Part shown: one piece after another, positions 1 to 5,139 of the stretch | How positions within the stretch are numbered: position 1 is the stretch's first letter | Layout: every line of letters begins with the position of its first letter | Assembly (NCBI GenBank): GCA_005786775.1 | Contig: SYDD01000122.1 | Coordinates: forward strand, 1-5,139 | Origin: Opitutaceae bacterium | GTDB taxonomy: Bacteria > Verrucomicrobiota > Verrucomicrobiia > Opitutales > Opitutaceae | DNA: 5,139 nt | Direction: 5' to 3' | Notes under the pieces: model-generated | Told to the model about the DNA's origin: nothing | Database searches by the model: none | The model's input: the letters and a program-made list of their open reading frames with translations, nothing else | Translations under genes and position numbers: made by a program

Positions 1-247
1 CCTTGCTGGCCCCGGCGACCAGCCCGGCGATGTCCACGAACTCGATCGCGGCGGGCACGACCACATTGGTGCGCGCGATCTTCTGCAGGGCGTAGGCGCG
101 CTCGTCCGGGACGATAACGACCCCGACGTTCGGGCTGATGGTGCAGAATGGGTAGTTGGCGGCCTCGGCCTTTCGGGATCGCGTCAGCGCGTTGAAGAGC
201 GTGGATTTCCCGACGTTGGGCAGGCCGACGATGCCAGCTTTGAGCAT
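1..247 (-). CDS. ychF: YchF/OLA1-type P-loop ATPase, N-terminal part (gene runs off the left edge)
   Basis: Read on the minus strand from ATG at 247-245, this gives 82 intact codons beginning MLKAGIVGLPNVGKSTLFNA, and it is still open at the window edge. The G1/P-loop GLPNVGKS is at residues 8-15. The segment NYPFCTISPN (31-40) covers the switch region, and G3 is DIAG at 72-75-ish in EFVDIAGLVAGAS. The hydrophobic Leu directly after DIAG, where classical GTPases carry the catalytic Gln, is the mark of the HAS-type group to which YchF belongs. Known members prefer ATP over GTP, bind the ribosome and are linked to stress and redox control; this is family knowledge. The family usually has about 360 residues, with a coiled-coil insert and a C-terminal TGS domain, all outside the window. 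The usual Glu in CTIEPN is Ser here, a minor difference. The gene is divergent from rpsP, and the 15 bases before its ATG are nearly all C/T, with no Shine-Dalgarno. Confidence 0.96.
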   Translation of the reverse strand, partial: MLKAGIVGLPNVGKSTLFNALTRSRKAEAANYPFCTISPNVGVVIVPDERAYALQKIARTNVVVPAAIEFVDIAGLVAGASK

Positions 248-275
248 AGGGGGGCGAGGGAGGGCGTGGAAGCGG

Positions 276-288
276 GGCTTGACAAGCC
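276..288. promoter_or_regulatory. Perfect 13-base dyad in the ychF/rpsP divergent spacer (possible operator)
   Basis: GGCTTG-A-CAAGCC is a perfect 6+1+6 inverted repeat. It lies 29 bases upstream of the ychF start and overlaps the TTGACA hexamer proposed as the rpsP -35 box. The position would suit a regulator acting on one or both divergent genes. A 6-base arm in GC-rich DNA can arise by chance, so the regulatory role is only inferred. Confidence 0.25.
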
Positions 289-307
289 GATTGTGGCCCG
301 GTGATCT
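279..307 (+). promoter_or_regulatory. Candidate sigma70-type promoter for rpsP-trmD-rplS
   Basis: A perfect TTGACA hexamer at 279-284 is followed, after 17 bases, by TGATCT at 302-307. The second hexamer matches the TATAAT consensus only at its first and last bases, so the -10 box is weak. Transcription would start near 314, giving a leader of about 37 bases before rpsP. The location is right, because this is the only spacer upstream of the cluster, and nothing better was seen between 248 and 350. No convincing promoter was recognised for ychF on the other strand. Confidence 0.4.
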
Positions 308-350
308 GGGCGGCTTTTCCAAGTCAGAATCGTCCCGCTAACTCCCAGAC

Positions 351-611
351 ATGGCCCTTAAAATCCGTCTTACCAAGGTCGGCTCCGTCCACCAGCCCCT
401 CTATCGTGTGGTCGTCGCCGAAGCGCGCTCCCGTCGTGATGGTGCCGCGGTCGAGAACCTCGGCACGTACACGCCGAAGTCCAAGGGCTCCCCGGTCAAT
501 CTCAACCTCGAGCGCGTCGACTACTGGCTGAGCAAGGGCGCCACGCCGACCGACACGATGCACGCGATGATCAAGAAGGTCCGCCGCGCCGCCGCGGCCG
601 CCACGAGTTGA
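351..611 (+). CDS. rpsP: 30S ribosomal protein bS16
   Basis: This 86-residue protein matches bS16 along its whole length. The N-terminal strand MALKIRLTKVGS is followed by the core PLYRVVVAEARSRRDGAAVE (residues 16-35), NLGTYTP (36-42), and the family's C-terminal signature LERVDYWLSKGATPTDTM (53-70). bS16 binds 16S rRNA and assists assembly of the small-subunit body. The length is normal, with a short Ala-rich tail RAAAAATS. The ATG at 351 is the only start that keeps the conserved MALKIRL beginning; no purine-rich Shine-Dalgarno precedes it. It is the first gene of a ribosome/tRNA-modification cluster with trmD and rplS. A GC hairpin follows its stop codon, which would let rpsP be expressed more strongly than trmD. 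Identity is secure from motif order and context. Confidence 0.97.
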   Translation: MALKIRLTKVGSVHQPLYRVVVAEARSRRDGAAVENLGTYTPKSKGSPVNLNLERVDYWLSKGATPTDTMHAMIKKVRRAAAAATS

Positions 612-634
612 TCGTCCTTCTCCCTTTGGTTTTC

Positions 635-667
635 CCGCCCGGGCCCCGCGCCCGGGCGGTTTCGTTT
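635..667 (+). terminator. Intrinsic terminator or attenuator between rpsP and trmD
   Basis: A perfect 9-bp stem pairs CCGCCCGGG (635-643) with CCCGGGCGG (651-659) across a 7-base loop, CCCCGCG. The following bases TTTCGTTT (660-667) form an interrupted T tract. The stem is all G/C and very stable, but the T run is broken by CG, so termination may be partial. It sits 23 bases after the rpsP stop and only 13 bases before the trmD start. Because no separate trmD promoter is evident, partial read-through (attenuation) is the likely role, setting a step-down from rpsP to trmD and rplS. Confidence 0.7.
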
Positions 668-680
668 CCGGACTCCGCCC

Positions 681-1355
681 ATGCCGCTCCTTGTCGATGT
701 CATCACCCTGTTCCCGCGGATGCTGGACGGGGTCCTCGCCGAAAGCATTCTCGGCAAGGGCATCGCGGCGGGCAGCCTCGCGGTGCGGGTGCACGACCTG
801 AGGGCGTGGACCACGGATCGTCACCGCACGGCGGATGACCGGCCTTTCGGAGGCGGCGCCGGGATGGTGCTCAAGCCGGAGCCGGTCTTCGCCGCGATCG
901 AGCAGCTGCAAACCCCGGGCTGCCGCCGGATTTACCTGACGCCCGACGGCCGCCCGTTCTCCGCCGGCGTCGCGCAGGACCTCGCGAGTGAGTCCCACCT
1001 CATCCTCCTGAGCGGTCATTACGAGGGGATCGACCAGCGGATCCGTGACCGGGTGATCGACCAGGAGATCTCCATCGGGGATTACGTGCTGACCAACGGC
1101 ACGCTCGCCGCGGCGGTCGTGATCGACGCGCTTGCCCGCTTCATCCCGGGTGTCCTCGGGCAGGAAAAGTCATTGACGCACGAATCCTTCACCAGCAGCT
1201 TGCTCGACTTTCCTCAATACACGCGTCCCGCCGAGTTCCGGGGCATGTCCGTTCCCGAGGTCCTCCTCTCCGGAAACCATGCCGAGATCGAACGCTGGCG
1301 GCACGCGCGTCAGGTGGAAAAAACCCGCCAAGTCCGACCCGATTTGCTCAAATAA
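681..1355 (+). CDS. trmD: tRNA (guanine37-N1)-methyltransferase TrmD
   Basis: TrmD transfers a methyl group from S-adenosylmethionine to N1 of G37, next to the anticodon, which prevents +1 frameshifting. It acts as a dimer with a SPOUT trefoil-knot fold. Visible here are VDVITLFPRML (residues 5-15), the signature DDRPFGGGAGMV (52-63), the AdoMet-pocket segments RIYLTPDGRPF (83-93), LSGHYEGID (110-118) and SIGDYVLTNGTLAA (131-144), then RFIPGVLG (153-160) and YTRPAEFRGMSVPEVLLSGNHAEIERWR (180-207). By hand alignment to Haemophilus TrmD, Glu116 and Arg154 are kept as Glu115 and Arg153. The general base Asp169 appears as Glu168 (HESF), Gly140 as Asn139 and Glu142 as Thr141. At 224 residues it lacks roughly 20 C-terminal residues of the proteobacterial enzyme. 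It overlaps nothing; rplS starts 9 bases after its stop, so the two are surely cotranscribed. rimM, which often precedes trmD, is absent. Confidence 0.95.
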   Translation: MPLLVDVITLFPRMLDGVLAESILGKGIAAGSLAVRVHDLRAWTTDRHRTADDRPFGGGAGMVLKPEPVFAAIEQLQTPGCRRIYLTPDGRPFSAGVAQDLASESHLILLSGHYEGIDQRIRDRVIDQEISIGDYVLTNGTLAAAVVIDALARFIPGVLGQEKSLTHESFTSSLLDFPQYTRPAEFRGMSVPEVLLSGNHAEIERWRHARQVEKTRQVRPDLLK

Positions 1356-1364
1356 CCAACCGCC

Positions 1365-1784
1365 ATGAACCCGATCATCCAGGAAATCACCGCCCATCAG
1401 GTGAAGAAAGACGTCACGCCCTTTAAAGTGGGCGACGGCGTGCGCGTCCACACCAAGGTCCGTGAAGGCGACAAGGAGCGGGTCCAGATCTACGCCGGGA
1501 TCGTGATCGCACGGAAGGGCCACGGCATCCACGAGACGTTCACGGTGCGCCGCCTGAGCTACGGTGAGGGCGTCGAGCGCGTCTTTCCGGTGAATTCGCC
1601 GAACATCGAGAAGATCGAGGTGGAGCGCGAGTCGGAGGCGATGCGCGCGCGCCTCTATTATCTCCGCGGCCGCACCGGCAAGGCCGCCGTCGCGATCAAG
1701 GAGAAGGACCGCGCCGCCGAGATCCACGCCCAGCACGAGGCGGAGAAGGCGGCCAAGGCCGCCGTCCCCAAGGTTGGGGCCTGA
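1365..1784 (+). CDS. rplS: 50S ribosomal protein bL19, with C-terminal extension
   Basis: bL19 sits at the 30S-50S interface of the large subunit. The bL19 signature is complete: MNPIIQEI at the start, FKVGDGVRVHTKVREGDKER (residues 20-39), VQIYAGIVIARKGHGI (40-55), TVRRLSYGEGVERVFPVNSP (60-79) and ARLYYLRGRTGKAA (95-108). The family usually ends soon after the GKAA/IKE segment, at about 115-120 residues. This protein has 139, adding a charged, Ala-rich tail (about 113-139, with Glu, Lys, Ala and His), probably helical at first and disordered at the end. The start is fixed by the conserved MNPII beginning, 9 bases after the trmD stop; the leader is A/C-rich with no Shine-Dalgarno. It is the last gene of the cluster, closed by a strong terminator 39 bases downstream. 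Confidence 0.96.
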   Translation: MNPIIQEITAHQVKKDVTPFKVGDGVRVHTKVREGDKERVQIYAGIVIARKGHGIHETFTVRRLSYGEGVERVFPVNSPNIEKIEVERESEAMRARLYYLRGRTGKAAVAIKEKDRAAEIHAQHEAEKAAKAAVPKVGA

Positions 1785-1823
1785 TCCCTCAGATCCTCGG
1801 GCGTTACGTCCCGCCCGCTGACG

Positions 1824-1853
1824 AAACCGTCGCCCTCCGGCGACGGTTTTTTT
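1824..1853 (+). terminator. Strong Rho-independent terminator after rplS
   Basis: ACCGTCGCC (1826-1834) pairs perfectly with GGCGACGGT (1839-1847) around the 4-base loop CTCC. The stem can be extended by the flanking AAA/TTT, and a run of seven T follows (1847-1853). This is the classical form, placed 39 bases past the rplS stop, and it ends the rpsP-trmD-rplS transcript. It also argues against an upstream TTG start for tkt, because that start would lie in the T tract. Confidence 0.93.
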
Positions 1854-1923
1854 GCGCCATCGCGGCCCAACTTCAGGCTTCCCCGAGCGAGGCGCGGGCT
1901 GTAGCCCTTGCGGGTTTCCCTCC

Positions 1924-3918
1924 ATGACGCTCCAGACCCTCCTCCTCGGCAAAGCCGCCAATCAGGCCCGCGGCCTCGCGATCGACGCCGTGCACGCCTG
2001 TTCCTCCGGACATCTGGGGTTGCCGCTCGGCGCGGCCGAGGTGGGGGCCGTCCTCTTCGGGCACGCCCTGGTGCACAACCCGGAGCGCCCGCGCTGGATC
2101 AACCGCGACCGCTTCGTCCTCTCGGCCGGCCACGGCTCGATGTTCCTCTACACCTGGCTCCACCTGAGCGGGTACGATGTTCCCCTCGAGCAGGTGAAGC
2201 GCTTCCGCGTGCTGCACAGCACCACCCCGGGGCATCCGGAATTCCGCGAGACGCCCGGCGTCGAGTGCACCACGGGACCGCTCGGCCAGGGGATCGGCAA
2301 CGCCGTCGGGATGGCCCTCGCAGGGCAGATGGCCGCCGCGCGCTTCAACACCCCGGAGCACGCGATCCTTGATTACCGCGTCGTCTGCCTCGCCGGCGAC
2401 GGCTGCATGCAGGAGGGTGTCGCGATGGAGGCGGTGGCCTTCGCGGGGCACCAACGCCTCGACAACCTGATCCTGATCTATGACGCCAATGCGGTCACGC
2501 TCGACGCGATGGCGGACAAGACCCAGAGCGAGGACACGGCGCTCCGGTTCAAGGCGCTGGGCTGGGAGGTGCAGACGGTCGACGGGCACGCGATGCCCGA
2601 CTTCCTCCGCGCGTTTAACCGCGCCCGCAAGGCGCGTTCCGGCCGGCCCCAGCTGATCATCGCCCGGACCGAGATCGGGCGCGGCATCCCGGAAGTCGCC
2701 GGCACGGCGAAGGGGCACGGCGAGGGTGGCGCCAAGTTCGCCGCCGCCGCGCGCGCCGGCCTCGGCCTGCCGGCGGAGGAGCACTTCCACGTCAGCGAGG
2801 ACGTGCGGGCGTATTTCCAGGGGCACCGCGAGCGGCTGATCCGCTCCTGCAACAAGTGGTACCGCAAGTTCAAGGCCTGGCGTGAGGCTAACCCGGAGCG
2901 GGCCGCGCTGCTGGACGGGGCCGCCGCCGAGAAATGCCCCTCCGCCGAGGAACTGCTGGCCGTGATCCCCGCCTTCGCCGCGGAGGCGAAGCTGGCCACC
3001 CGCGCCGCCGGCCGCGACGTGCTGCAACCGCTGGCCGCGCGCCTGCCCCTGCTCATCGGCGGCAGCGCTGACCTGTACGGCTCCACGCTGAATTACATTG
3101 CGGCCTCCACCGACTGCGAGCCGGGCAACCGCGCCGGCCGCAACGTCCGCTTCGGCATCCGGGAGCACGCGATGGCCGCGATCGCCAACGGCATCGCCTA
3201 CGACGGTCTCTTCCGCCCCAGCATCGCCACGTTCCTGGTTTTCGCCGACTACGCCCGTCCCGCGATGCGGCTCGCGGCGCTCGCGCATCTCCCGGTGGTG
3301 TACATCTACACCCACGATTCCGTCGGGGTGGGGGAGGACGGGCCCACCCATCAGCCGGTGGAGACCATCGCCGGACTGCGGGTGATCCCGGGTCTGGATT
3401 TGATCCGGCCCGCTGACCCCGAGGAGACCGCCGGCGCCTATGCCGCCGCGCTTTCCCGCGCCGACGGTCCTACGGTGCTGGCGCTCACCCGCCAGGTGCT
3501 CCCGACGCTTGGCGGTATCCCGGCCGAGACCCGGCGTCAGGGCACGCTGCGGGGCGGCTACATCGCGGTGCGCGAGTCCGCACCGCTGGAAGCCATCCTG
3601 CTGGCCACGGGCAGCGAGGTGCAGCTTGCCCTTGAGGCCGCGCGGATCCTGGGACCGGGCACCCGGGTGGTCTCGATGCCGAGCACGCATCGTTTTGACC
3701 GCCAGCCCGCCGAGTACCGCGAGTCGGTGCTGCCCGGGGCCTGCCGCCGGCGGGTGGCGGTGGAGGCCGGTGTCACGGGCGGTTGGTACCGGTACGTCGG
3801 CCTCGACGGCCGCGTGGTGGGCATCGACCGCTTCGGGATGAGTGCGCCGGCGCCGGTGGCCTTCCGGGAACTCGGCCTGACCGTCGAGGCCATCGTGGCC
3901 GCCGCGCGCGCAGGCTGA
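1924..3918 (+). CDS. tkt: Transketolase
   Basis: Transketolase moves two-carbon ketol units between sugar phosphates in the non-oxidative pentose phosphate pathway, using thiamine diphosphate and a divalent metal; it is a cytosolic homodimer. The 664 residues match the family's usual length. In the N-terminal cofactor domain are SGHLGLPLG (28-36, active-site His30), His70 in AGHGS, TPGHPE (101-106), GPLGQG (118-123), the metal-binding GDG (158-160) with YDAN (186-189), and His265. The middle domain has GGSADLYGST (379-388), GIREHAM (411-417) with catalytic Glu414, and THDSVGVGEDGPTHQPVE (463-480). LTRQ with Arg523 and the C-terminal domain with ATGSEVQLAL (561-570), VVSMPSTHRFD and VAVEAG follow. 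All phosphate-binding residues known from the E. coli enzyme have counterparts. Differences are Leu for Pro in SGHPG, YDANAV for YDDNGI, and HGEGGAK for HGAPLG. ATG 1924 gives the normal N-terminus; no Shine-Dalgarno or clear promoter was seen in 1854-1923. Confidence 0.97.
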   Translation: MTLQTLLLGKAANQARGLAIDAVHACSSGHLGLPLGAAEVGAVLFGHALVHNPERPRWINRDRFVLSAGHGSMFLYTWLHLSGYDVPLEQVKRFRVLHSTTPGHPEFRETPGVECTTGPLGQGIGNAVGMALAGQMAAARFNTPEHAILDYRVVCLAGDGCMQEGVAMEAVAFAGHQRLDNLILIYDANAVTLDAMADKTQSEDTALRFKALGWEVQTVDGHAMPDFLRAFNRARKARSGRPQLIIARTEIGRGIPEVAGTAKGHGEGGAKFAAAARAGLGLPAEEHFHVSEDVRAYFQGHRERLIRSCNKWYRKFKAWREANPERAALLDGAAAEKCPSAEELLAVIPAFAAEAKLATRAAGRDVLQPLAARLPLLIGGSADLYGSTLNYIAASTDCEPGNRAGRNVRFGIREHAMAAIANGIAYDGLFRPSIATFLVFADYARPAMRLAALAHLPVVYIYTHDSVGVGEDGPTHQPVETIAGLRVIPGLDLIRPADPEETAGAYAAALSRADGPTVLALTRQVLPTLGGIPAETRRQGTLRGGYIAVRESAPLEAILLATGSEVQLALEAARILGPGTRVVSMPSTHRFDRQPAEYRESVLPGACRRRVAVEAGVTGGWYRYVGLDGRVVGIDRFGMSAPAPVAFRELGLTVEAIVAAARAG

Positions 3919-3926
3919 GCCCGGCG

Positions 3927-3955
3927 GGCCCGAGATTGCAGGTTGCGCCCGGGCC
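3927..3955 (+). other. Weak inverted repeat after tkt
   Basis: GGCCCG (3927-3932) can pair with CGGGCC (3950-3955) over a 17-base loop, with no T tract after it. It starts 9 bases past the tkt stop. It could be a weak RNA structure or a Rho-related 3' end, but it does not look like an intrinsic terminator. The rest of the 69-base spacer holds no recognisable promoter, so read-through from tkt into the adaptor gene is possible. Confidence 0.2.
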
Positions 3956-3987
3956 AACCGCGGTCAGGCTCGAGCTTTCCCTTTCCC

Positions 3988-5109
3988 ATGCTGAAGAAGT
4001 TTCTCCTCCTGCTCACGGCATTCGTGATGGTCACTCTGGTGCTGGGCGCGGCCAAGGCGAACCAGATCAAGAAGCTGGCTGCGGCGCCGCGCACGATGCC
4101 CCCCGCCGGCGTCGCGGCGACGGCGGCCCGGAGTGAGGAATGGCGCTCGACCCTGAACGCGATCGGCACGCTGGCCCCGGTCGCGGGAATGACCATCGCC
4201 GCGGACGCCGACGGGATCGTGGTACGGGTCGCCGCCGAGAACGGGGCGGCCGTGAGGGCCGGCGATCTCCTGGTTGAGCTGGACAGCTCGGTCGAGGTCG
4301 CGCAGCGGGAGTCGGCGCGGGCCCGGGCGGAACTCGCCCGCGTGAACATCACGCGCCAGGAGGAGCTCTGGCAGCGCAAGGCGATCGCGAAGGTCGAGTA
4401 CGACACGGCGGTGGCCGCCCGCAAGCAGGCGGAGGCGGATGTGGCGGCTCTCGACGCGGTGATCGCGAAGAAGCAGGTTCGGGCGCCCTTCGCGGGGCGG
4501 GCCGGGCTCCGCCTGGTCAATCCCGGTCAGTACGTGGGCCGCGGGGCGCCCCTGCTCCCGCTCCAGCAGCTGGACCCGATGTACGTGAACTTCAGCATCC
4601 CGCAGCGGAATCTGCCCGACCTCGCGCTCGGCCGCAAGGTGGCCCTGCGGGTCGACGCCTTCCCGGAAGCCGCCTACGCGGGCGAGATCACGGCGATCAA
4701 TGCCACGGTGGACGCGGCCACGCGCAATATCACGGTGCAGGCCACGGTGGCCAATCCGGGGGAGAAGCTGCGGGCGGGGATGTTCGTACGGGTCGAGGTC
4801 GAGCTGCCCGAGTCGATGCCGGTCATCGTGGTGCCCGCCACCGCGGTGGCCTACGCGCCCTACGGCAACTCCATCTTCATCGTGGAGAAGATGAAGGCCC
4901 CGGATGGCCAGGAGTACCTCGGGGTGAGACAGCAGTTCGTCGAGGTCTCCACCCACCGCGGCGATCTGGTCGCGATTAAGGGTGCGGTGAAGCCCGGTGA
5001 GCAGGTGGTGACCGCGGGCGTGTTCAAGCTGCGGAACGGCGCCCCGGTGCAGGTCAACAACGCGAACCAGCCGGCGGCGACCGCGACGCCGCGTCCGGCC
5101 AATTCCTGA
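3988..5109 (+). CDS. RND-type efflux periplasmic adaptor (membrane fusion protein, HlyD/AcrA-MexH family)
   Basis: Adaptors of this family link an inner-membrane RND pump to an outer-membrane channel. The 373-residue protein starts with MLKK and a hydrophobic stretch (residues 5-22), followed by AAKA, so it has either a signal anchor or a signal peptide that could be cut after AKA at 24. No lipobox Cys is present. Then come the first half of the lipoyl domain (about 70-100, ending AGDLLVELDS), a short helical hairpin (about 101-163, rich in Ala, Glu and Arg), the second lipoyl half (VRAPFAGRAGLRLVNPGQYVGRGAPLLPL, 164-192), a beta-barrel (LDPMYVNFSIPQRNL to LRAGMFVRVEVELP, about 195-274) and a membrane-proximal domain to about 356. 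A low-complexity Asn/Pro/Ala/Thr tail ends it. ATG 3988 is preferred over an in-frame TTG at 3943 because it puts the Lys-Lys-hydrophobic signal at the N-terminus. The substrate cannot be told from sequence. A permease gene probably follows. Confidence 0.93.
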   Translation: MLKKFLLLLTAFVMVTLVLGAAKANQIKKLAAAPRTMPPAGVAATAARSEEWRSTLNAIGTLAPVAGMTIAADADGIVVRVAAENGAAVRAGDLLVELDSSVEVAQRESARARAELARVNITRQEELWQRKAIAKVEYDTAVAARKQAEADVAALDAVIAKKQVRAPFAGRAGLRLVNPGQYVGRGAPLLPLQQLDPMYVNFSIPQRNLPDLALGRKVALRVDAFPEAAYAGEITAINATVDAATRNITVQATVANPGEKLRAGMFVRVEVELPESMPVIVVPATAVAYAPYGNSIFIVEKMKAPDGQEYLGVRQQFVEVSTHRGDLVAIKGAVKPGEQVVTAGVFKLRNGAPVQVNNANQPAATATPRPANS

Positions 5110-5128
5110 GGCCCGCGCCCGCCCGCCG

Positions 5129-5139
5129 ATGCAAGAGCG
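5129..5139 (+). CDS. Probable start of next gene (expected RND permease), cut by window edge
   Basis: An ATG at 5129 followed by CAA GAG CG begins 19 bases after the adaptor stop, and the reading frame is open to the window end (MQE...). Adaptor genes of this family are usually followed directly by the RND permease gene, so a cotranscribed permease is the natural expectation. Only three full codons are visible, so neither the start nor the product is proven. The upstream bases are C-rich without a Shine-Dalgarno, as for the other genes here. Confidence 0.4.

Noticed and set aside
324..1019. Minus-strand open frame covering rpsP and part of trmD
   Set aside because: It is antisense to two clearly conserved genes and has a low-complexity Arg/Gly/Ala-rich translation with no motif.
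1852..1923. Extended N-terminus for transketolase from TTG at 1852
   Set aside because: The start would lie inside the terminator's T tract, and the extra 24 residues do not resemble any transketolase N-terminus. ATG 1924 gives the standard beginning.
1873..3957. A long open frame on the minus strand across the whole of tkt (about 694 codons)
   Set aside because: It mirrors tkt codon by codon and is an artefact of high G+C with few stop codons. Its translation is rich in Arg, Gly, His and Ala with no recognisable domain, whereas tkt on the plus strand is complete and conserved.
3943..3987. Extended N-terminus for the adaptor protein from TTG at 3943
   Set aside because: It would put 15 Pro/Ser/Arg residues ahead of a well-formed Lys-Lys-hydrophobic signal sequence; ATG 3988 is better.
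3919..3987. Intrinsic terminator after tkt
   Set aside because: The available pairings are a 6-bp stem with a long loop, or a 4-bp stem, and neither is followed by a T run.
3558..4956. Two overlapping minus-strand frames (3558-4520 and 3964-4956) opposite the end of tkt and the adaptor gene
   Set aside because: Both are antisense to conserved coding sequence and compositionally like other GC-rich shadow frames; neither shows a domain or a signal peptide.
1..5139. A novel multi-gene system, mobile element, CRISPR array or RNA gene
   Set aside because: Every stretch longer than about 140 bases is explained by a recognised housekeeping or efflux gene. I saw no terminal repeats, transposase, spaced direct repeats or tRNA-like cloverleaf.

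Overview
This is an ordinary chromosomal housekeeping window from a G+C-rich bacterium. By eye it is about two thirds G+C, with third codon positions dominated by G and C. The gene set and several protein details fit the Verrucomicrobia, most likely the Opitutae/Opitutaceae: an rpsP-trmD-rplS cluster without rimM, a TrmD knot reading TNGTLAA, and a transketolase with SGHLGLPLG and HGEGGAK. That placement is inferred from remembered family patterns, not from a search, and is only moderately certain.

Layout. At the left edge, on the minus strand, is the first 82 codons of ychF, a P-loop ATPase of the Obg-related group. A short divergent spacer (248-350) separates it from a plus-strand translation cluster: rpsP (ribosomal protein bS16), trmD (tRNA m1G37 methyltransferase) and rplS (ribosomal protein bL19). 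A strong GC hairpin with a broken T tract lies between rpsP and trmD and may attenuate transcription. A textbook intrinsic terminator closes the cluster after rplS. Next comes a complete transketolase gene (tkt, 664 aa) with its thiamine-diphosphate and sugar-phosphate binding residues intact. After a 69-base gap there is a complete periplasmic adaptor (membrane fusion) protein of the RND efflux type. An ATG 19 bases downstream of it is probably the start of the next gene, plausibly the RND permease, cut off by the window edge.

How the genes fit together. ychF, rpsP, trmD and rplS all serve translation. tkt serves the non-oxidative pentose phosphate pathway and appears transcriptionally separate from rplS. 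The adaptor protein probably begins an efflux operon that continues beyond the window.

I found no mobile element, CRISPR array, tRNA or rRNA gene, and no evidence of a novel multi-gene system. The points most worth a second look are the absence of Shine-Dalgarno sequences at every start, the hairpin inside the rpsP-trmD spacer, and the unusual residues in the TrmD active site.
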